Shown here in pieces: positions 24,063-36,646 of a DNA stretch of 64,000 nt; the first letter of the stretch is position 1, and each line of letters begins with the position of its first letter. The position numbers and the translations under genes are program-made. The notes below the pieces were generated by a model that worked only from the letters and a program-made list of their open reading frames with translations, was not told the origin of the DNA and did no database searches. Origin of the DNA: Chlamydoabsidia padenii (Eukaryota > Mucoromycota > Mucoromycetes > Mucorales > Cunninghamellaceae); the NCBI GenBank assembly GCA_025330725.1, contig JAIWND010000025.1, positions 1 through 64,000 on the forward strand, read 5' to 3'.

Positions 24063-25457
24063 TTTAGTCTTTCCTCTCCTCCCGACTTTTTAATACCATC
24101 CTCCTTCTTCTTATTTAATGTTATACTTATTATCATATATGTAACTGTAGTTTTAACTCTTACCCTCCCCATCCCTGTTATTATACATATTCATCTATTC
24201 AATTATAATAAAAAACTAAATCTTGGTATTCGTTCCACTGTTACAATCGGCCGCATAGGGAAAATTAAAGTAGGGTGACATTGTATTTACATGCGTAACA
24301 AGCATACTCCTTTTATGTAGATTTCCCACAAAGTGTTAATTTGTGTAATTTCATGATACCCACCTGCATCCTCACTTTATTGATCTGTGAATAGCACAAA
24401 GCAATGTGAATACTGTGATACATCTTACTCCTTATTCTTGACTCTGTGTAAGAGTGGTGTTAGATCTTTTTTTTTCCAATTGTCTTTGGGTGGTATGAAT
24501 CGTTTAATCATCTGTCTTACTTTTTTCTTCTTCCGAATAAAGGTTTATAGAATCGGTGCTTTTTTTTCTTATCAGGAGGAAACGTCGGTATTTACATTTG
24601 CAGGTACAAGGAATCATCCGCCTATCTGTCTTGTTATAGTAATTCTAGTTCGGATCAAGAAATGCTTAAACCTTCTTCTCCTATCACCTGATTTGTGGTT
24701 TTGACTTTGGGCCATGTGAACAAATAAAATATACCTTTCATCAATCAAATGAGGGTACTGGGAAAAAGGGGTTCATACATTAAAGTGCCGATTGAAACCC
24801 ATAAAATCAGCACCTGGCTTTTGTAGAGAAAAAGAGCTCTTGTCAAAAAGTTTAGGTCAACATCCATCCATCTTTGCAATGCACAACCTTAAATCAAAGC
24901 ATAATTAATGAACGAACGCTCCAGGAAACAAGACAAGTCGGCTCTTGTTTTATTTGGAAAGGGGATAATCATCTCTCTCTTTCTCTCTATTTTTTTTTTA
25001 ATTTGGTTATTTAGCCACTGTCAATCCTCATATTGCAAGGTAAGCACAAGATTAATCATGTTTTATTACAGTGTTGTGAATCTAACACGGCAGGATGGTG
25101 TTTTAATCGATAACAATGGTATACGAGGGTATTGTGATCCTGTAATTGACGACTTTGTTAACGGGTGCCTGACATTCAACACATTTTAACACGATTGGTA
25201 CCTTTTGGTAGCATACGATCTTACTTACCTGACCAATCTTGACATTGTATTAATAGAGGTGTAAAATAGTCTTTTAGTAGGAATAGTTTAATAAAGCAGC
25301 AAAACTATTAAAAATAAAATAAAAGAATGATACTTTTGTAACTGGGTGAGAGGCATGTAAAATCAATGATTATGTGTACTGTGTGGTATCCTACAAAGAC
25401 AATGTCTGATATAAAGTATGTTTATTTATATCAGTATACAACTATATCTAATCTGAT
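24063..25457. other. Intergenic between convergent genes, no supported gene
   Basis: Only short frames without recognisable features. The permease and the RNase III-like gene converge here, so this region holds both 3' untranslated regions. T-rich and A-rich runs occur near 24,466 and 24,988. Confidence 0.6.
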
Positions 25458-27328
25458 CTAATAATATAGTAAATCCATCTGGTTATTGATCACTTTTGCG
25501 GCGGTTTGCAAAAGTTTATAAATCGCCATGGCCGCTTTGCATTCCGCTTCTGTTTTCCTGGAGCCTACCTGAGTCAAAGTCATTTTTATATCTTTGGTGC
25601 CGAATTCCACAGTAGCGACATAGATTGACCTTGTTTTCTCGATCTGTATAAATTCCGTCGATGATGAGTAGAGGCCTCCGTCGATTTTGGTAACCAAGTT
25701 TTTCAAGTATCCTTTGCTGTCGTTAGGGTTCAGTTTCAAGTGATCGCCATAAATATCAAGTCGTTCGCGATCTCGGTACGTCAACAAGTCCATCAGTTGA
25801 GTGGCTTTGGCCTCGAGTTCCTTGTCTTGAGGAATAGTTGGTAGAGGCACTTTTGTAGGGGTCGGTGATACTGTCGTCAATAGTGTTGGTGAGGATAATA
25901 ATGTCTGTTCCTTGGTTATAGTATTCTGAGGTTGGTTGTTTTGATCCATTCCTTCCTTTTTCAGTTGTGTAGTATTGTTTATGTCGGTAGTTGGTGATGG
26001 CACTGGTGCTATTACTTCATTTCTGGTCGGAGAAGGTTGTTGTTTCGGTGGCAGTGGTAGGATGGTCTTTTTATGGGCAATAGCAATTTTTTTATATTGT
26101 TGCTTTGGTGATACTGCTGCTGGCGGAGATGGTGTTGTGGTTTCAGTTGTTGGTGTTGGCGTTGCTGGAGATAATTGTAGACCCGTGCGTTGTATTTCTT
26201 TGATATCCTCTTCACAAAGCAAAGCCCGAGCCAAAAAGCCAAGTGCGTCGTCGCTATCCAAATCACAAGGCATATCAATAAAGTTGGGATCATCGATTCG
26301 TTTGGCCTCAAATGAGTTGAGTACTAGTTTGTCGTAATCATCATTTCCATATTCGTATAGTTGATCCGTTGGTATAGATATTGTAATCAAGTCCGATGTG
26401 TTGGTATTAGATTGTGGCTCAAAGTGAGGGTGACCCACAGTGGAAGGATCGCAGTGAAGGATCAAGACTCCACCATGTCGTGAATAATAGTTGTAAATGT
26501 CGTGTAAAGCCCGTAGTTTGGCTTGTTTCTTGCTTTTCCCTTTTCGTTGGTGGAGAATGTATGGGGTGTGTCGACCTAGTTGATATATTACTGAGCAATT
26601 CCAACCGTACAACTGGAGTGGCCAACCACCTTCGATTGGTTCATAGTCAAAGTCGCAGGATCCACCTCGTGATTGTACGAGATTTTCGAATTGGATGACA
26701 TTGTTTGATTCATTCAACTGTTGGAAGGATTTGCCGACAAAGATGTGTTGTTTGAATTGAGGATGCAGAAAGGAGTCAATCACTGTGGTGTCATAATGAG
26801 ATTGTAAGGCCCTAAATAAAGATCGCCCGTCCCCAAATGCCAAAAGTTAACGTGTGATTGCTTCTCTTTTGTTTTCAACTAGTTTACAAACTTACCCTAG
26901 TATAATAGCAAGTCTATCACTACCTTCATAAGGAGCATCGTATATTTGGTCGTCCAATTTAAAACAGCTGGCGAGTTTTGCAAAAGGCAAGGCGGCCTGT
27001 GCCTGTAACATTACACGTTCCAGAAAGGTCGTCCTAAGCGTCCGGTAAGTTTCAAGGACGTATCTATAGAGTGATTGACCCAACGCAAAATATCCCGCCT
27101 AGTAATAAAAAGAAGAGTTAATAAGTATCAGTAACCATGTGGAATTTTGAGTTTTACCTGTATTGTTGAGTAGCCTATTGCTAATGTCGACTTGGTGTCA
27201 AAAAAAGCAGAATCAAGTTCTTCGAAGAAGATGGATCCATCAATAGTCACACCAGAATGATCTTTAATGTCCTTTAAAAGATCTTGAAGGTGTTTATGTA
27301 AAAGTGGTATTTTGTAGGTTTCATTCAT
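25458..27328 (-). CDS. r3b2: Atypical RNase III with two dsRNA-binding domains (R3B2-like)
   Basis: Three exons (27158-27328, 26896-27098, 25458-26811) give 575 residues. Residues 20-130 follow the RNase III layout: ELDSAFFDTKSTLAIGY, LGQSLYRYVLETYRTL, ERVMLQAQAALPFAKLASCF, GSDRLAIILGALQSHYD and VIDSF. The usual catalytic signature (NERLEFLGDAVL) and acidic DAFEA positions are not conserved. Two dsRBD-like segments follow: about residues 150-235 (FENLVQSRG to KSKKQAKLRALHDIYNYY), and about 480-565 (YLKNLVTKIDGG to GSRKTEAECKAAMAIYKLL). A Pro/Thr/Gln-rich linker separates them. This matches Mucor R3B2, the RNase III-like protein of the Dicer-independent (non-canonical) RNAi pathway. The assignment rests on domain order, not on an alignment. 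It could also be another divergent RNase III. Confidence 0.65.
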
Positions 27329-27379
27329 GATATATATCCATGTGATTAAAAGGGGTGATTGAAAAAGTGAAAGGAAGAA

Positions 27380-27412
27380 AATGGTTTATATCCCCCGCTA
27401 TGTCGGAATTTG
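27380..27412 (-). promoter_or_regulatory. TATA-like box and CCCGC-type motif before the RNase III-like gene
   Basis: Read on the minus strand, TTCAAATTCCG is followed by AGCGGGGGATATAAACC, about 60 bases upstream of the start codon. GATATAAA is a plausible TATA element. The TTCAAAT-CCG part resembles the recurrent motif described in the findings. Confidence 0.45.
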
Positions 27413-27577
27413 AAATATGTTTCCTTTTTGATGAATTTCTTTGTTTTTGAATGTATAGATATTGTATAAAGATGTATAAACTATATGTCTATAGTAAGAA
27501 CAATAACCCTATACATGTTACAAAAGAAATGATAATTATATTTTAACTGGGGGATGATGGGCAAGATGCAATATCCT

Positions 27578-29689
27578 TTAACGTTTTTCAACTGATAACT
27601 TTAATCCGTTTTGCATTGGCAAAGTCAGAGATACTTGATAAGTGACGTCTTGCCCAGGGCATAAAGTAAATTTATACTTTCGGAGCAAAGAGATAATCAC
27701 CACTACTGCCTCCAATGTTGCCAAAGTTTGACCTGCATCATTAATAAAGGGTCAGTATTTACCTTCACAGCACATAACCAATCACTTACCTAAGCAAGTT
27801 CGGGCTGTCCAGGGAGGGGGGGGGGAACAAACAAAATTAGTTTCACACTTGCATTCAGAGGGGAAAAGGTACTTACGCCCAACATGAAAAACAGGCCATT
27901 TGGATTGTGATTCTCGCTTCAGTTCACCATCTTCATCAATCCATCGTTCAGGTCGAAAGTGTTTAGCGTCTGCACCCCATACTTTCTCACTCCGGCCTTG
28001 TTGGTAAGGAGACCAGACAAAGTAATCACCAGATTTAATATGTGTTCCATCAGGTAACATGTCGTCTTTTAAAGCATATTTCTGATTCAATGGGACAGAA
28101 GGATAGAGTCTTAAAGTTTCATAGAAGCTACAATGCAGAAAGAGAAGGGAGAAAAAAGTTAAATCGGTGTTTGAAATGTTCGAAAAAAAAAAGGGGGATT
28201 ACACGGCATGAGTATAGATCATCTTGTCCTTGATCGTATTATAAAGAGCAGAAGAATCCTCCAATAGCTCATCAGTAACATGTTGATGTATTTCTTCCAA
28301 TAGCACTCGTTCCACACGTGGGTGAGTGGTGAGCATGTAAAAGCACCAAGACAGGGCTTGAGCAGTGGTATCCCGCCCGGCGATCACAAAGTTCATGACA
28401 ATATCTCGGAGTTCATCATTGGTCAGGGGTACACCTTCACTATTACTGGCCATCATAAACCTCGATAACAGATCATTGGCTTCTGTCTTGTCATTGACCA
28501 ATTCCTCACGACGTCTCGCAATCACTTGATGAACATACTCATCCACGATTTTGACGGATGCTTTCATATCCGGGAATATCCAGGGCATGAAAAAGGTACC
28601 GATCGGTTCCAGAATTGGCCAGAATTGATCGACTATGCGGAAAAAGGTACCCTTTTGCGCATCGTCAAAAGCAGCAGCAAAAGGGACTTTATGTTCTTGA
28701 CAAAGTGAGTTTAGATGAACACCAAAACCAACTCTATTGAGATTTAAAAAAATGGTCGGGTTTTTAAATTTATGCTTGATTTTGGTAGGTTGCTTACTGA
28801 ATGAAAGAGTCCAAAGTATACTTGTACATCAGATCATGAAAGTCAATCACTTTGTTTTGTTCAGCAGCTTTATCGAGGAGATGGGCCGACATATATTTCA
28901 TTTTATCTATAAACACACTAAAATGAATATAAAATGAGTAAGGAGTGAGTAATATGGAATAAAAGGCCAAGAAAACTTTATACTTACTCTGTGATCTGAT
29001 CTCTCATGTTTTTGACATTAAATATATGAGATGCCGTCTTTCTTTGAAACTTCCATTCTTCTCCATTAGCATTGAATATGCCATGACCGAACAGATCATT
29101 CATGGCTCCACTGAAATTAGGCCCCTTGATATAGTTCTCAAAGTTATCTAGTAGAATAGGAGAGGCGAGAGGAAGTAGTTAAATCACCCCGCTTTTTTTT
29201 TAAACTTGTTTCTTCCGACTTACTCTTTAAAACATGTTCAATATTGGCAGGATCAATAGTGAAAATCATATGGGGAATAACTAGTGCGTTTAATGAACTA
29301 GCATACAAGATATTAATTCCATTCATCCCTTCAAGTGATTTCCATAAGACTTACTAAGTGTCTGTTTCTAGTTCGTTGAGCCCTTCACCCAATACTTCGT
29401 GAAGTTGAAAGACCCCTTTGACAAAATTAAATGTGCTGCCAAGTAAAGGCCAAGTAAATGGAACTTTTTCTCGTCTTTCTGTGAATACAGCACGATCATT
29501 GTAAATCATAGCAAGTAGACTAGTAGTAGCCATCGCCCCATAGGTTCCATAAGTGAGCGGTTGCTCGAAAAATGTCTGCATGAATGACTTTTTGAGCATT
29601 GATCTCATAAAAGGCAACTTGATCAAATTATCAATGATAGGCTGCTTCATGGCAAAGCGAACGATAGGTGAAACTGTGATATCAGTCAT
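27578..29689 (-). CDS. Cytochrome P450 monooxygenase
   Basis: Eight exons (29355-29689, 29224-29297, 28988-29147, 28798-28917, 28203-28733, 27877-28127, 27790-27804, 27578-27732) give 546 residues. Seen: an N-terminal hydrophobic stretch, a proline-containing hinge (PFTWPLLGSTFNF), the C-helix WKFQRKTASHIF, the I-helix oxygen-binding motif AGRDTTA, ExxR in FYETLRLYP, the PERW motif (FRPERW) and the haem loop FHVGPRTCLGQ with its cysteine. These are all the residues a working P450 needs. The general pattern (VLK, WKFQRKTA, AGRDTTA) fits fungal CYP52/CYP5xx-like fatty-acid hydroxylases, but substrate and CYP family cannot be fixed here. The 15-base exon 7 encodes the haem cysteine. Confidence 0.9.
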
Positions 29690-30488
29690 TGTAAAAGGTC
29701 AGGTGGAGGAAAAGAAGGATGAAAAGAAAGAAAAAGAGAATGATTCTTTCTTTTAATTCGATATCTTTACTTTCTCCTTTCACAGGCCACCCCTTATTTT
29801 TCTATCGCTTACCCCACCCATATACCCGGATGGTCAGTTGAAGCACAAGTTGCATGGTTTACACTCGATATCGGGATATGAAATTCCCCACTTTTTTTTC
29901 ATGTCATCACATGCAACTTGAAATCCGGGGATATCTTGTCATTGTTTAATGGATTCTACCATCAGGGTACAGTAAGACAAACGGAACCAAAAGATATATG
30001 TAACTCATACCCCATAGCTGGTCACTTTATTAGATTGACACTAATAAACAGGAAAAAAAAAAAAAAAAAAAAAAAAAAAAACGGAGACAACAATCACATT
30101 CTGTTTGGGGATATAAACAGATATCACATGGAATCATCCACCCCACCCAGTCATATCAGTTTCATATACAATGGAAGAGTCGTTTATTAAGATAATAAAT
30201 AAAATGCATAGATACAACTAAAGAGAATAAATAGAAGAAGAGAGGATAACATAAACTACCTAAGTGTCCTGAATTAGACAGCATGACAAAAAAAAAGGGG
30301 GGGGAGACTAGACATAATAAAAAGTAATAGAGTAAAAAAAAAAAAGGATGAAAAAGGGGGAGAATAGGAATGTGTCGATAGTTTGGGTATGTTTTGATGG
30401 TATGAATGATAATATAAAGTAAAAGAGTAAAAAGGTAAATGGTATAAAAAAAAAAGCATGTCAAAAAAAAAAAAAAAAAGTCGGGATT
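29690..30488. other. Intergenic, P450 upstream region and Grainyhead 3' region
   Basis: It contains a poly(A) run (about 30053-30080) and two CCCGC-related strings upstream of the P450 (ATGAAATTCCCC near 29880 and TTGAAATCCGGGG near 29922). No gene is supported; low-complexity frames at 30162-30537 arise from T/C-rich DNA. Confidence 0.55.
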
Positions 30489-33179
30489 TTAAAATTCCAC
30501 AATAAAGCGCACCGTCCCAGCCGAACTGATATCCCATTGAACATACATGACGCTTCGATCGTTAAAATGTTCCAATACACAATCCTCTACCAATACAAGA
30601 ACACTGGATGCAGAAGATGAAGGTGGTGATGAATGAGGTGTTGTTTGTTTCTTTTGCCGAATCAATGCCAGATTGTTGGTGGGATCCCGCCGCCAAAGTA
30701 CTTCGGTCACACTTTGTGCTTGTAATGAAAAGAGCCCACTAAGTTTGATGATCAATTGTTGTACGGATAATGTTTTCAATTCGATTCGTCGTAATTCCTC
30801 GGGTGTGGTTTGACTTTTCTTGGTACCCACAAATAAGGTTAATGCTAGAAACAAGTTGGGTGTGAGCATCATCATCCTTCTTTTTTTTTTTTTTTTTTTT
30901 CTTTACCTGGTAGGGATCCTTGATGTCGTTTCATTGGCGGTTGATCTTCAGGAGGTGACGATAGATGGTTCATAGTAGACACCACCATATGTGATCGAGA
31001 TCGTTTCCGTCCAATCACGGGGGAGATAGCAGAAGAAGACCAGGATGGTGAGAATCCAGATGTAGGTGGAGACGATGTCATGGGATTAAAGACAAAGGTA
31101 GAAGGTGTCACAAACTGTTGTGGATAGGTGAATTCTGGTGGGTAAAAAGTTGAGGTGACATTCTGTTGTTGTTGATAGTTTTGCTCAAGACCATTGATAC
31201 TAACAAAAGATGGTATGGTTGGACTTGTCGTTATTGTTCCAATCGTAGGTGATGATAACAATGGTGAGGTCAATGGCTGATGTAAGGCAAACGTGGCTGG
31301 TGCTGTGGCTATGGTAGACACCACATTTGAACCAGACAATGGCGTTGTGGTGGGTGTTGTCAACGAGTAGTCGTCCTTGATCACTTCATCCTCTTCAGGC
31401 AATGCTTCAAATTTAGAGTAAGGTAACACAGGTTGGTTGTAAAAATGCCATAATGGGTTGTGTTGAGGATTTCCTTCCGCTAAAAATAAACAAATACATC
31501 AACGCCCATCAGTAAATGCATATCTGTTTTTGAGATCGAGATTTACCTTTAAGCTTTTCCAGTTGTTTTGAGATCTGTTTCGCATCATCCTTGTTCTTTC
31601 TTTCGGCACCCTATAAGAAGAATGTCATGTCATTTAGTATAACGGATCATCATTATCCTTCTATATATATATATATATTACCTTATCCCTGAAGAGCTTG
31701 ATCTTGCAAAAAGACTTTTCTGAAGAAGGAGTCAGATTATCATAGTTTAAAGGAGAAGAGTCAGTAGATTCCACCAGGACACGAAGAGGAATACCCTTGA
31801 CACCTTTAATTCTTGAAAAGTCAGTAGACAGACAATTAAAGCGAATAAACAAGGTAGCACCAACATGGGATTGCCATTGGATAGTGATTCGATCAAACGA
31901 TGGATAGTTGACGCTTGTCAAGCCAGAGGATTGTTGTGTATCCACATCCAGAGCACGTGCTTCCTCTGGTCGATCTTGTTGACTGAGCCAAAATCGCCAA
32001 TAATTATGCGCTGCTTGTCGATGAGTAATGTCGTGGAAGGTAATTGAAATGGTGCTGGTGATCAGCGTATCCTTGGATGTTGCTTGGTCTTGGAAATGGA
32101 TACCGTAAGCTTGTCCCCGATTCAAGTAAGTCATCGGAGTTGATTCGCCGATCCTTTTTGCTGCAGTGGTTGATGTTTGCAATGAGACTTGATATCGTAA
32201 TGGTGCCGATGGTGATCTAAAACATAAAAAGAAAACACAAAAGAATTAGATTAAGGATGTTACATAAAACAGTACGCACATGATGCCCACTTTTTTTTTT
32301 TTTTTTTCTTTTCCACATCTTTCCTCCTCCCTCTGTATATGTGAGTTGCATATGTTGCTTTATTCCCTCCCCCCTATTTTTTAAATGTCGCCTATTCACA
32401 GTTAACAGGTACATATCCGATTTTAATGTCACTGCATCCCCACACAATCCTTTTTCCCCTTTTCATGCCTCCTCTTTTCTTTTTTAGGTGATGTTTACTT
32501 ACGTTGATGTCGGTGTTTTCAAGGCATCATCATGCTGATGCTTTTTAAGGGTGCAATTGGATGATCCTGCAGAAAAAAGAGAATCGGTTGGCGAAGTGGA
32601 GATTGTTGAAGCATACTGTATATTAGGTGTGACACAGCCTGCTAAAGTATACGTTGGTGTCATGTTGAAATTGCTAGGTGGAGGTGATTGTGTCGAAGTG
32701 GCTGTTGAAGATGATGTTTGGCGTTGAAGATTTTGAGCAAACTGTTGTTGTTGCTGTTGAGTCATAGCTGCAGGATATTGATAATGATAATGTGCATGTT
32801 GTTGTAAAATACCATTAGCACTTCGATGTCGAGGGTGATTACGATTGATCAGCTGTTTCTTTTTTGGTAGAGGTGATGGAAAGTTGAATAATTGAGTCAT
32901 TGGTGGTGGTGGTGGTGGTGGCAAGCTGGCATAAAATAAATCGTCAGAAGTATAGTTTTGACTTGAATTAGAAGAGACTTGTTGTTGATACCACGGTCCT
33001 TGTTGTTGAGGAAGCTGTTGCTGTTGTTGATACTGATGGTCGGATTGATAGGCAATCATATCTGATGGTGGTGAAGATGAAGAAGATGCCGCAATAGTTG
33101 TGTTTGAATCAGTGGACATGTTGGTTTTATTGGCCAAAATTAAATCGGATTCTTGTTTAAAGTTGTAATCTGATTCCAT
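30489..33179 (-). CDS. Grainyhead/CP2-type transcription factor
   Basis: Exons 32503-33179, 31682-32216, 31547-31610, 30907-31479 and a last exon ending at 30489. The N-terminal 225 residues are Gln/Ser/Pro rich. The CP2 DNA-binding domain spans about residues 227-430: LRYQVSLQTSTTAAKRIGES, TYLNRGQAYGIHF, HDITHRQAAHNYWRFWLSQQ, IQWQSHVGATLFIRFNCLS, GVKGIPLRVLVES, FCKIKLFRDKGAERKNKDD. A low-complexity linker follows, then a C-terminal segment (ELKTLSVQQLIIKLSGLFSL) matching the dimerisation region. Fungal Grainyhead proteins regulate cell-wall genes; that role is family knowledge. The junction into the last exon is uncertain: about 22 A residues on the coding strand (30875-30898) separate the frames, and the four exons before it leave one base over. 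A short intron or a miscounted homopolymer would explain it. Confidence 0.85.
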
Positions 33180-36100
33180 TTTGACAGAATGGTATTGGCT
33201 TTTTAAAAAAAAGAAAGTGAGATGAGAAAGTTATGTTTACATTTGTTATATCATTCCTTACCTGTCATATAAGGAACTAGGGCAATGTTCACTAGCAAGC
33301 ATTTGAATATGATTAATGGATAAGTGCAAATAAAAAGGCTGGGAGGGTTCAAAAAAAAAAAGAAAAAAAAAAAAAAAAAGAAAGCGAAAGCAAGAGGAGT
33401 TAATTGAAAATCCTGGGGAAGCATTTTTATAGTCGCTGTCGGAGTTTCCGAAAACGGGAAAATGAGTTACCTGTCTTAAGGAACTGTCTTTGGATGATGA
33501 TAAACCTTATAGAAGTAAAGTACTATAAAAGTTCCAAGTTTTAAAGATTGGAGAAATAAAGAAAGAGGTGAAAGAATGGAAGAAGAAAAAGAGGAAGAAG
33601 AAAAAAATATAAGAAGAAAAAAAAACAAAGTATGGAGATTTTATACACTTGGAATTTAAAAGGGAGAAGGGGAAGACCGAGAAAAGAAGGGGATAAAAGT
33701 AAACAAGGAGTGTGTGTGTGTGTGAATGGGACCAAATATGAAAAGATGTGATACGGTAAATATAGTCTAGGACGAATGATATATACATGCGTTAGTGTGT
33801 CTGTGTGTGCCAATGTGAACATGTATGAATGACTTTTTGTATGTAAAATATGTGTTACATGATTGTTATTTCTTTTTTTTTTTTTTTCGACTCCCTAAAC
33901 AACAAATGTCTAAGCTTCTTCTATTTCGAGAAAGTAAAATCATCACCCCTAAATTAAAACAAAGAAGAAAGGGAGATCTCTTTTTCAAACTTTATTTCTA
34001 TAGAACTCTTTTATTTGCACGCTCAGTACTACTTTTTATGATGTGATGTCAATTGTAAGCTTTACTCATTTGAAATTGACAAGGAGAATCTATCAAAAAG
34101 GAGCTTTTCTTTTTCTCTTTCCGGGAGTTCTTTCAAGGTAGAAAGACACACTGAATCATCAAAGCACGGGTAGTTTTCTTAATCTTGCCCGAGTAGCACA
34201 AACTTCACATTTTCTCGAGTAAAAAAAAAAGGGGGGGGGAGGACAGATCAAAAGGCAGCTCACTTTTCTTTTTCTTTTTTTTTTTTTTTCTCACGAAGAT
34301 ACCCATTTTACTTACTGCAAAGGAGACATCATATTCTTCACATTACCTTGTTCAACCAAAGACCCCCAAATTTGATAAAAACAGATCGTACATAAACGAA
34401 TGACTTGAGGGTTCTAAATTTAGGCCGAGATGTCTAGGGGGGAGGAGGAGAAAGGATGCTTACTTTATCAAGAAAGTGACAGTGATTATACTAATGTTAA
34501 GTTTCGATAATGGTAACATTGTCACCTTAACACATCATTCATGATCCTTTCCATTGTGCATGAATACATACGAAATTCATGCAACTTCACACTCCGACAT
34601 ATCCGATCTTCAGATTTGTTACCACCACCCAATAAACAAAAAAGAAATAAGATGAAGGTTGACAACATGGAAGAGGGGAAACAATTAAATTAGAGGAAAT
34701 TACATACAAAACAAGTTACATCGCTCGTTTTCCCGATCATTCATTTTCATTTCCCTTTTTCGCCGTTCTATGAATGAAAAAGTAATGACAGTCGTCATAT
34801 ACCTCTTCATATAAGGAGTTTTGCAATATAAAAAAAGGAGAGTTGATAGATGGCAATCATTAAAAGGGTAAATAGAATGGGGTAACTAAAAAGTATTCTT
34901 TTTTTGATTGACTTTACGGTGGCTCAGATGAAATTGAGAAACAACACAGCCCTTTTTTTTTTTTTCCCTTCTGTTCGGCACTATGTTTGTTGTTCTTCCG
35001 TTTTCATCTTATTCCTTATCCCTATCTTTCAAACTTTACAGCTTCTTTTGGAAGTTTACATATGATTGTTTAACCATTTTGATGGATTGTCCCCCATAAA
35101 AAAAGGATCGCCAGCGGGGTTTGCAAATGATCACGGGCATGTATGCATGCATCATGTTGTATATCTTGATCGCATATGCCGGATCGTAAAACATCATACT
35201 AAACTATTGGAACAAAGTGAATGCTCCGATTTGAATTAGGAGACAAAGGGGAGGGGGTGAATTGTTCAAGGGCATGAAAGAAAGATCCATTGTCACCTCT
35301 CCTTAGGTGTATCTTTTTTTTTTTTTTCCTCCTACGCCGCCCTCATTGAATCCAAGTTGGAGACTCGATCCTCTCTTGCCCGCTCCTTTTTTTAACCCCC
35401 TGATTATATTCTTGACATATGTAAAACACCAAATCAACCAAGAAGAATACTATCATGACAAGTATCCCTCGGATTTGTGCAGAAAAAATGTCATAAAGAA
35501 GATAACTTTTTAAGCGCACATGTGACAAAGAAAAAAACGTCATGTTGGATTATTTCTTTCCATTGATCTAGATGTTATTGGTAGATACGAGTAAGAAAGT
35601 GAAAAAAAGGTGGCACGATTACCTGGTGATGCATTCATGCAGGTACCCGGGGGTGGACTTCGGGGTTCCTTTTTTTGGATGTCCCTTCAATCACATCAGG
35701 TAGTTGTTACTTTTGCATAAAAACCAATTCTATATTTGTTTGAACAGTCCTCTTATGAGTTGCATCGTTAAAGTGCCAACACTTTTAGAGTGGAGGTTGG
35801 GGCCGGACATTCAATAATGTGTGTGTGTCCCTTTTGCATGATTTTTTTTCACATCCCGACGCTCTCAGGACATCAAGGAGATCCAACTCTGATAAGGGCT
35901 GCGATCGATAATGTCCTCCTTTTTAGTATATTACCAAAAGAATGGCAATTGACTCAAACTTTAGTATGAAACCAACATATCGTGCAAAATAAAACGATAT
36001 TATGTGAGAATCGGGACTTTTGAAAAAAAAAAAGCCTTTGGGTGTAATGTGATCATACGACTACGCCGCCATATGCGGGATTTGACAAATCAGCATGAAT

Positions 36101-36536
36101 CCTGATTCCCGGGCGCAGTCTGAAAGAGAAGAATAATGTATTCTTTTGTTTACATCCACAAGACGACATGGATCGACTTACCCCTAACCCAAAATAACCC
36201 AAGTTACACAATTCGTATCATATAAAAGAAGTTTCATCGTAAAGAGAAAGATTGGCCTGTACCAATCAAATTTAGTTCTTTTGTTTGGATGGCACGTGTA
36301 ATCTATCACTCTATCAACTTTGCTCTCAAAATGACATGTTATGTAATATTACTATTCAAGTTGATGATCATAGCTAATAGGACTAGGATTGTATATAGAA
36401 ACCGGGAATCTTCCGTGCCGAGGCTATATATAAAGTTGTCGTTCGGGCAGGGTAAGTATAAGGTTGGTAGCTCTGGTGGTGGTACAGCTGAGACTGGAAT
36501 TTATTATTGAATCTTAATGTGCAGAAGGCGTTTTAG
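33180..36536. other. Long intergenic region between two regulator genes
   Basis: About 3.4 kb between the divergently transcribed Grainyhead and C2H2 genes. It is AT-rich with many homopolymer runs (33350-33380, 34201-34290, 34950-34965, 35311-35327) and a GT run near 33710-33723. GCGGGATTT (the reverse of the recurrent motif) occurs at 36075-36083. I find no supported ORF or RNA gene. Long upstream regions are usual for fungal regulators. Confidence 0.55.
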
Positions 36537-36544
36537 TATAAAAG
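36537..36544 (+). promoter_or_regulatory. TATA box of the C2H2 gene
   Basis: TATAAAAG lies 103 bases upstream of the ATG at 36647, followed by an A-rich leader. Spacing and sequence fit a TATA-containing fungal promoter. Confidence 0.6.
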
Positions 36545-36646
36545 CAGCGAGAAGAAAAAAAAAAGGAAAAAAAAAAGAAAAAAAAAACGACAATGCCGCT
36601 TGTTCTTTTACTTTTCCTTTGAAATATTCAAACCCTATATCTATCC

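Noticed and set aside
29300..29354. In-frame TAG TAA in the P450 suggesting a pseudogene
   Set aside because: Using donor GTAAGT at 29354 and acceptor TAG before 29297 removes them and gives a good P450 sequence (TDTYSLNALVIPH).
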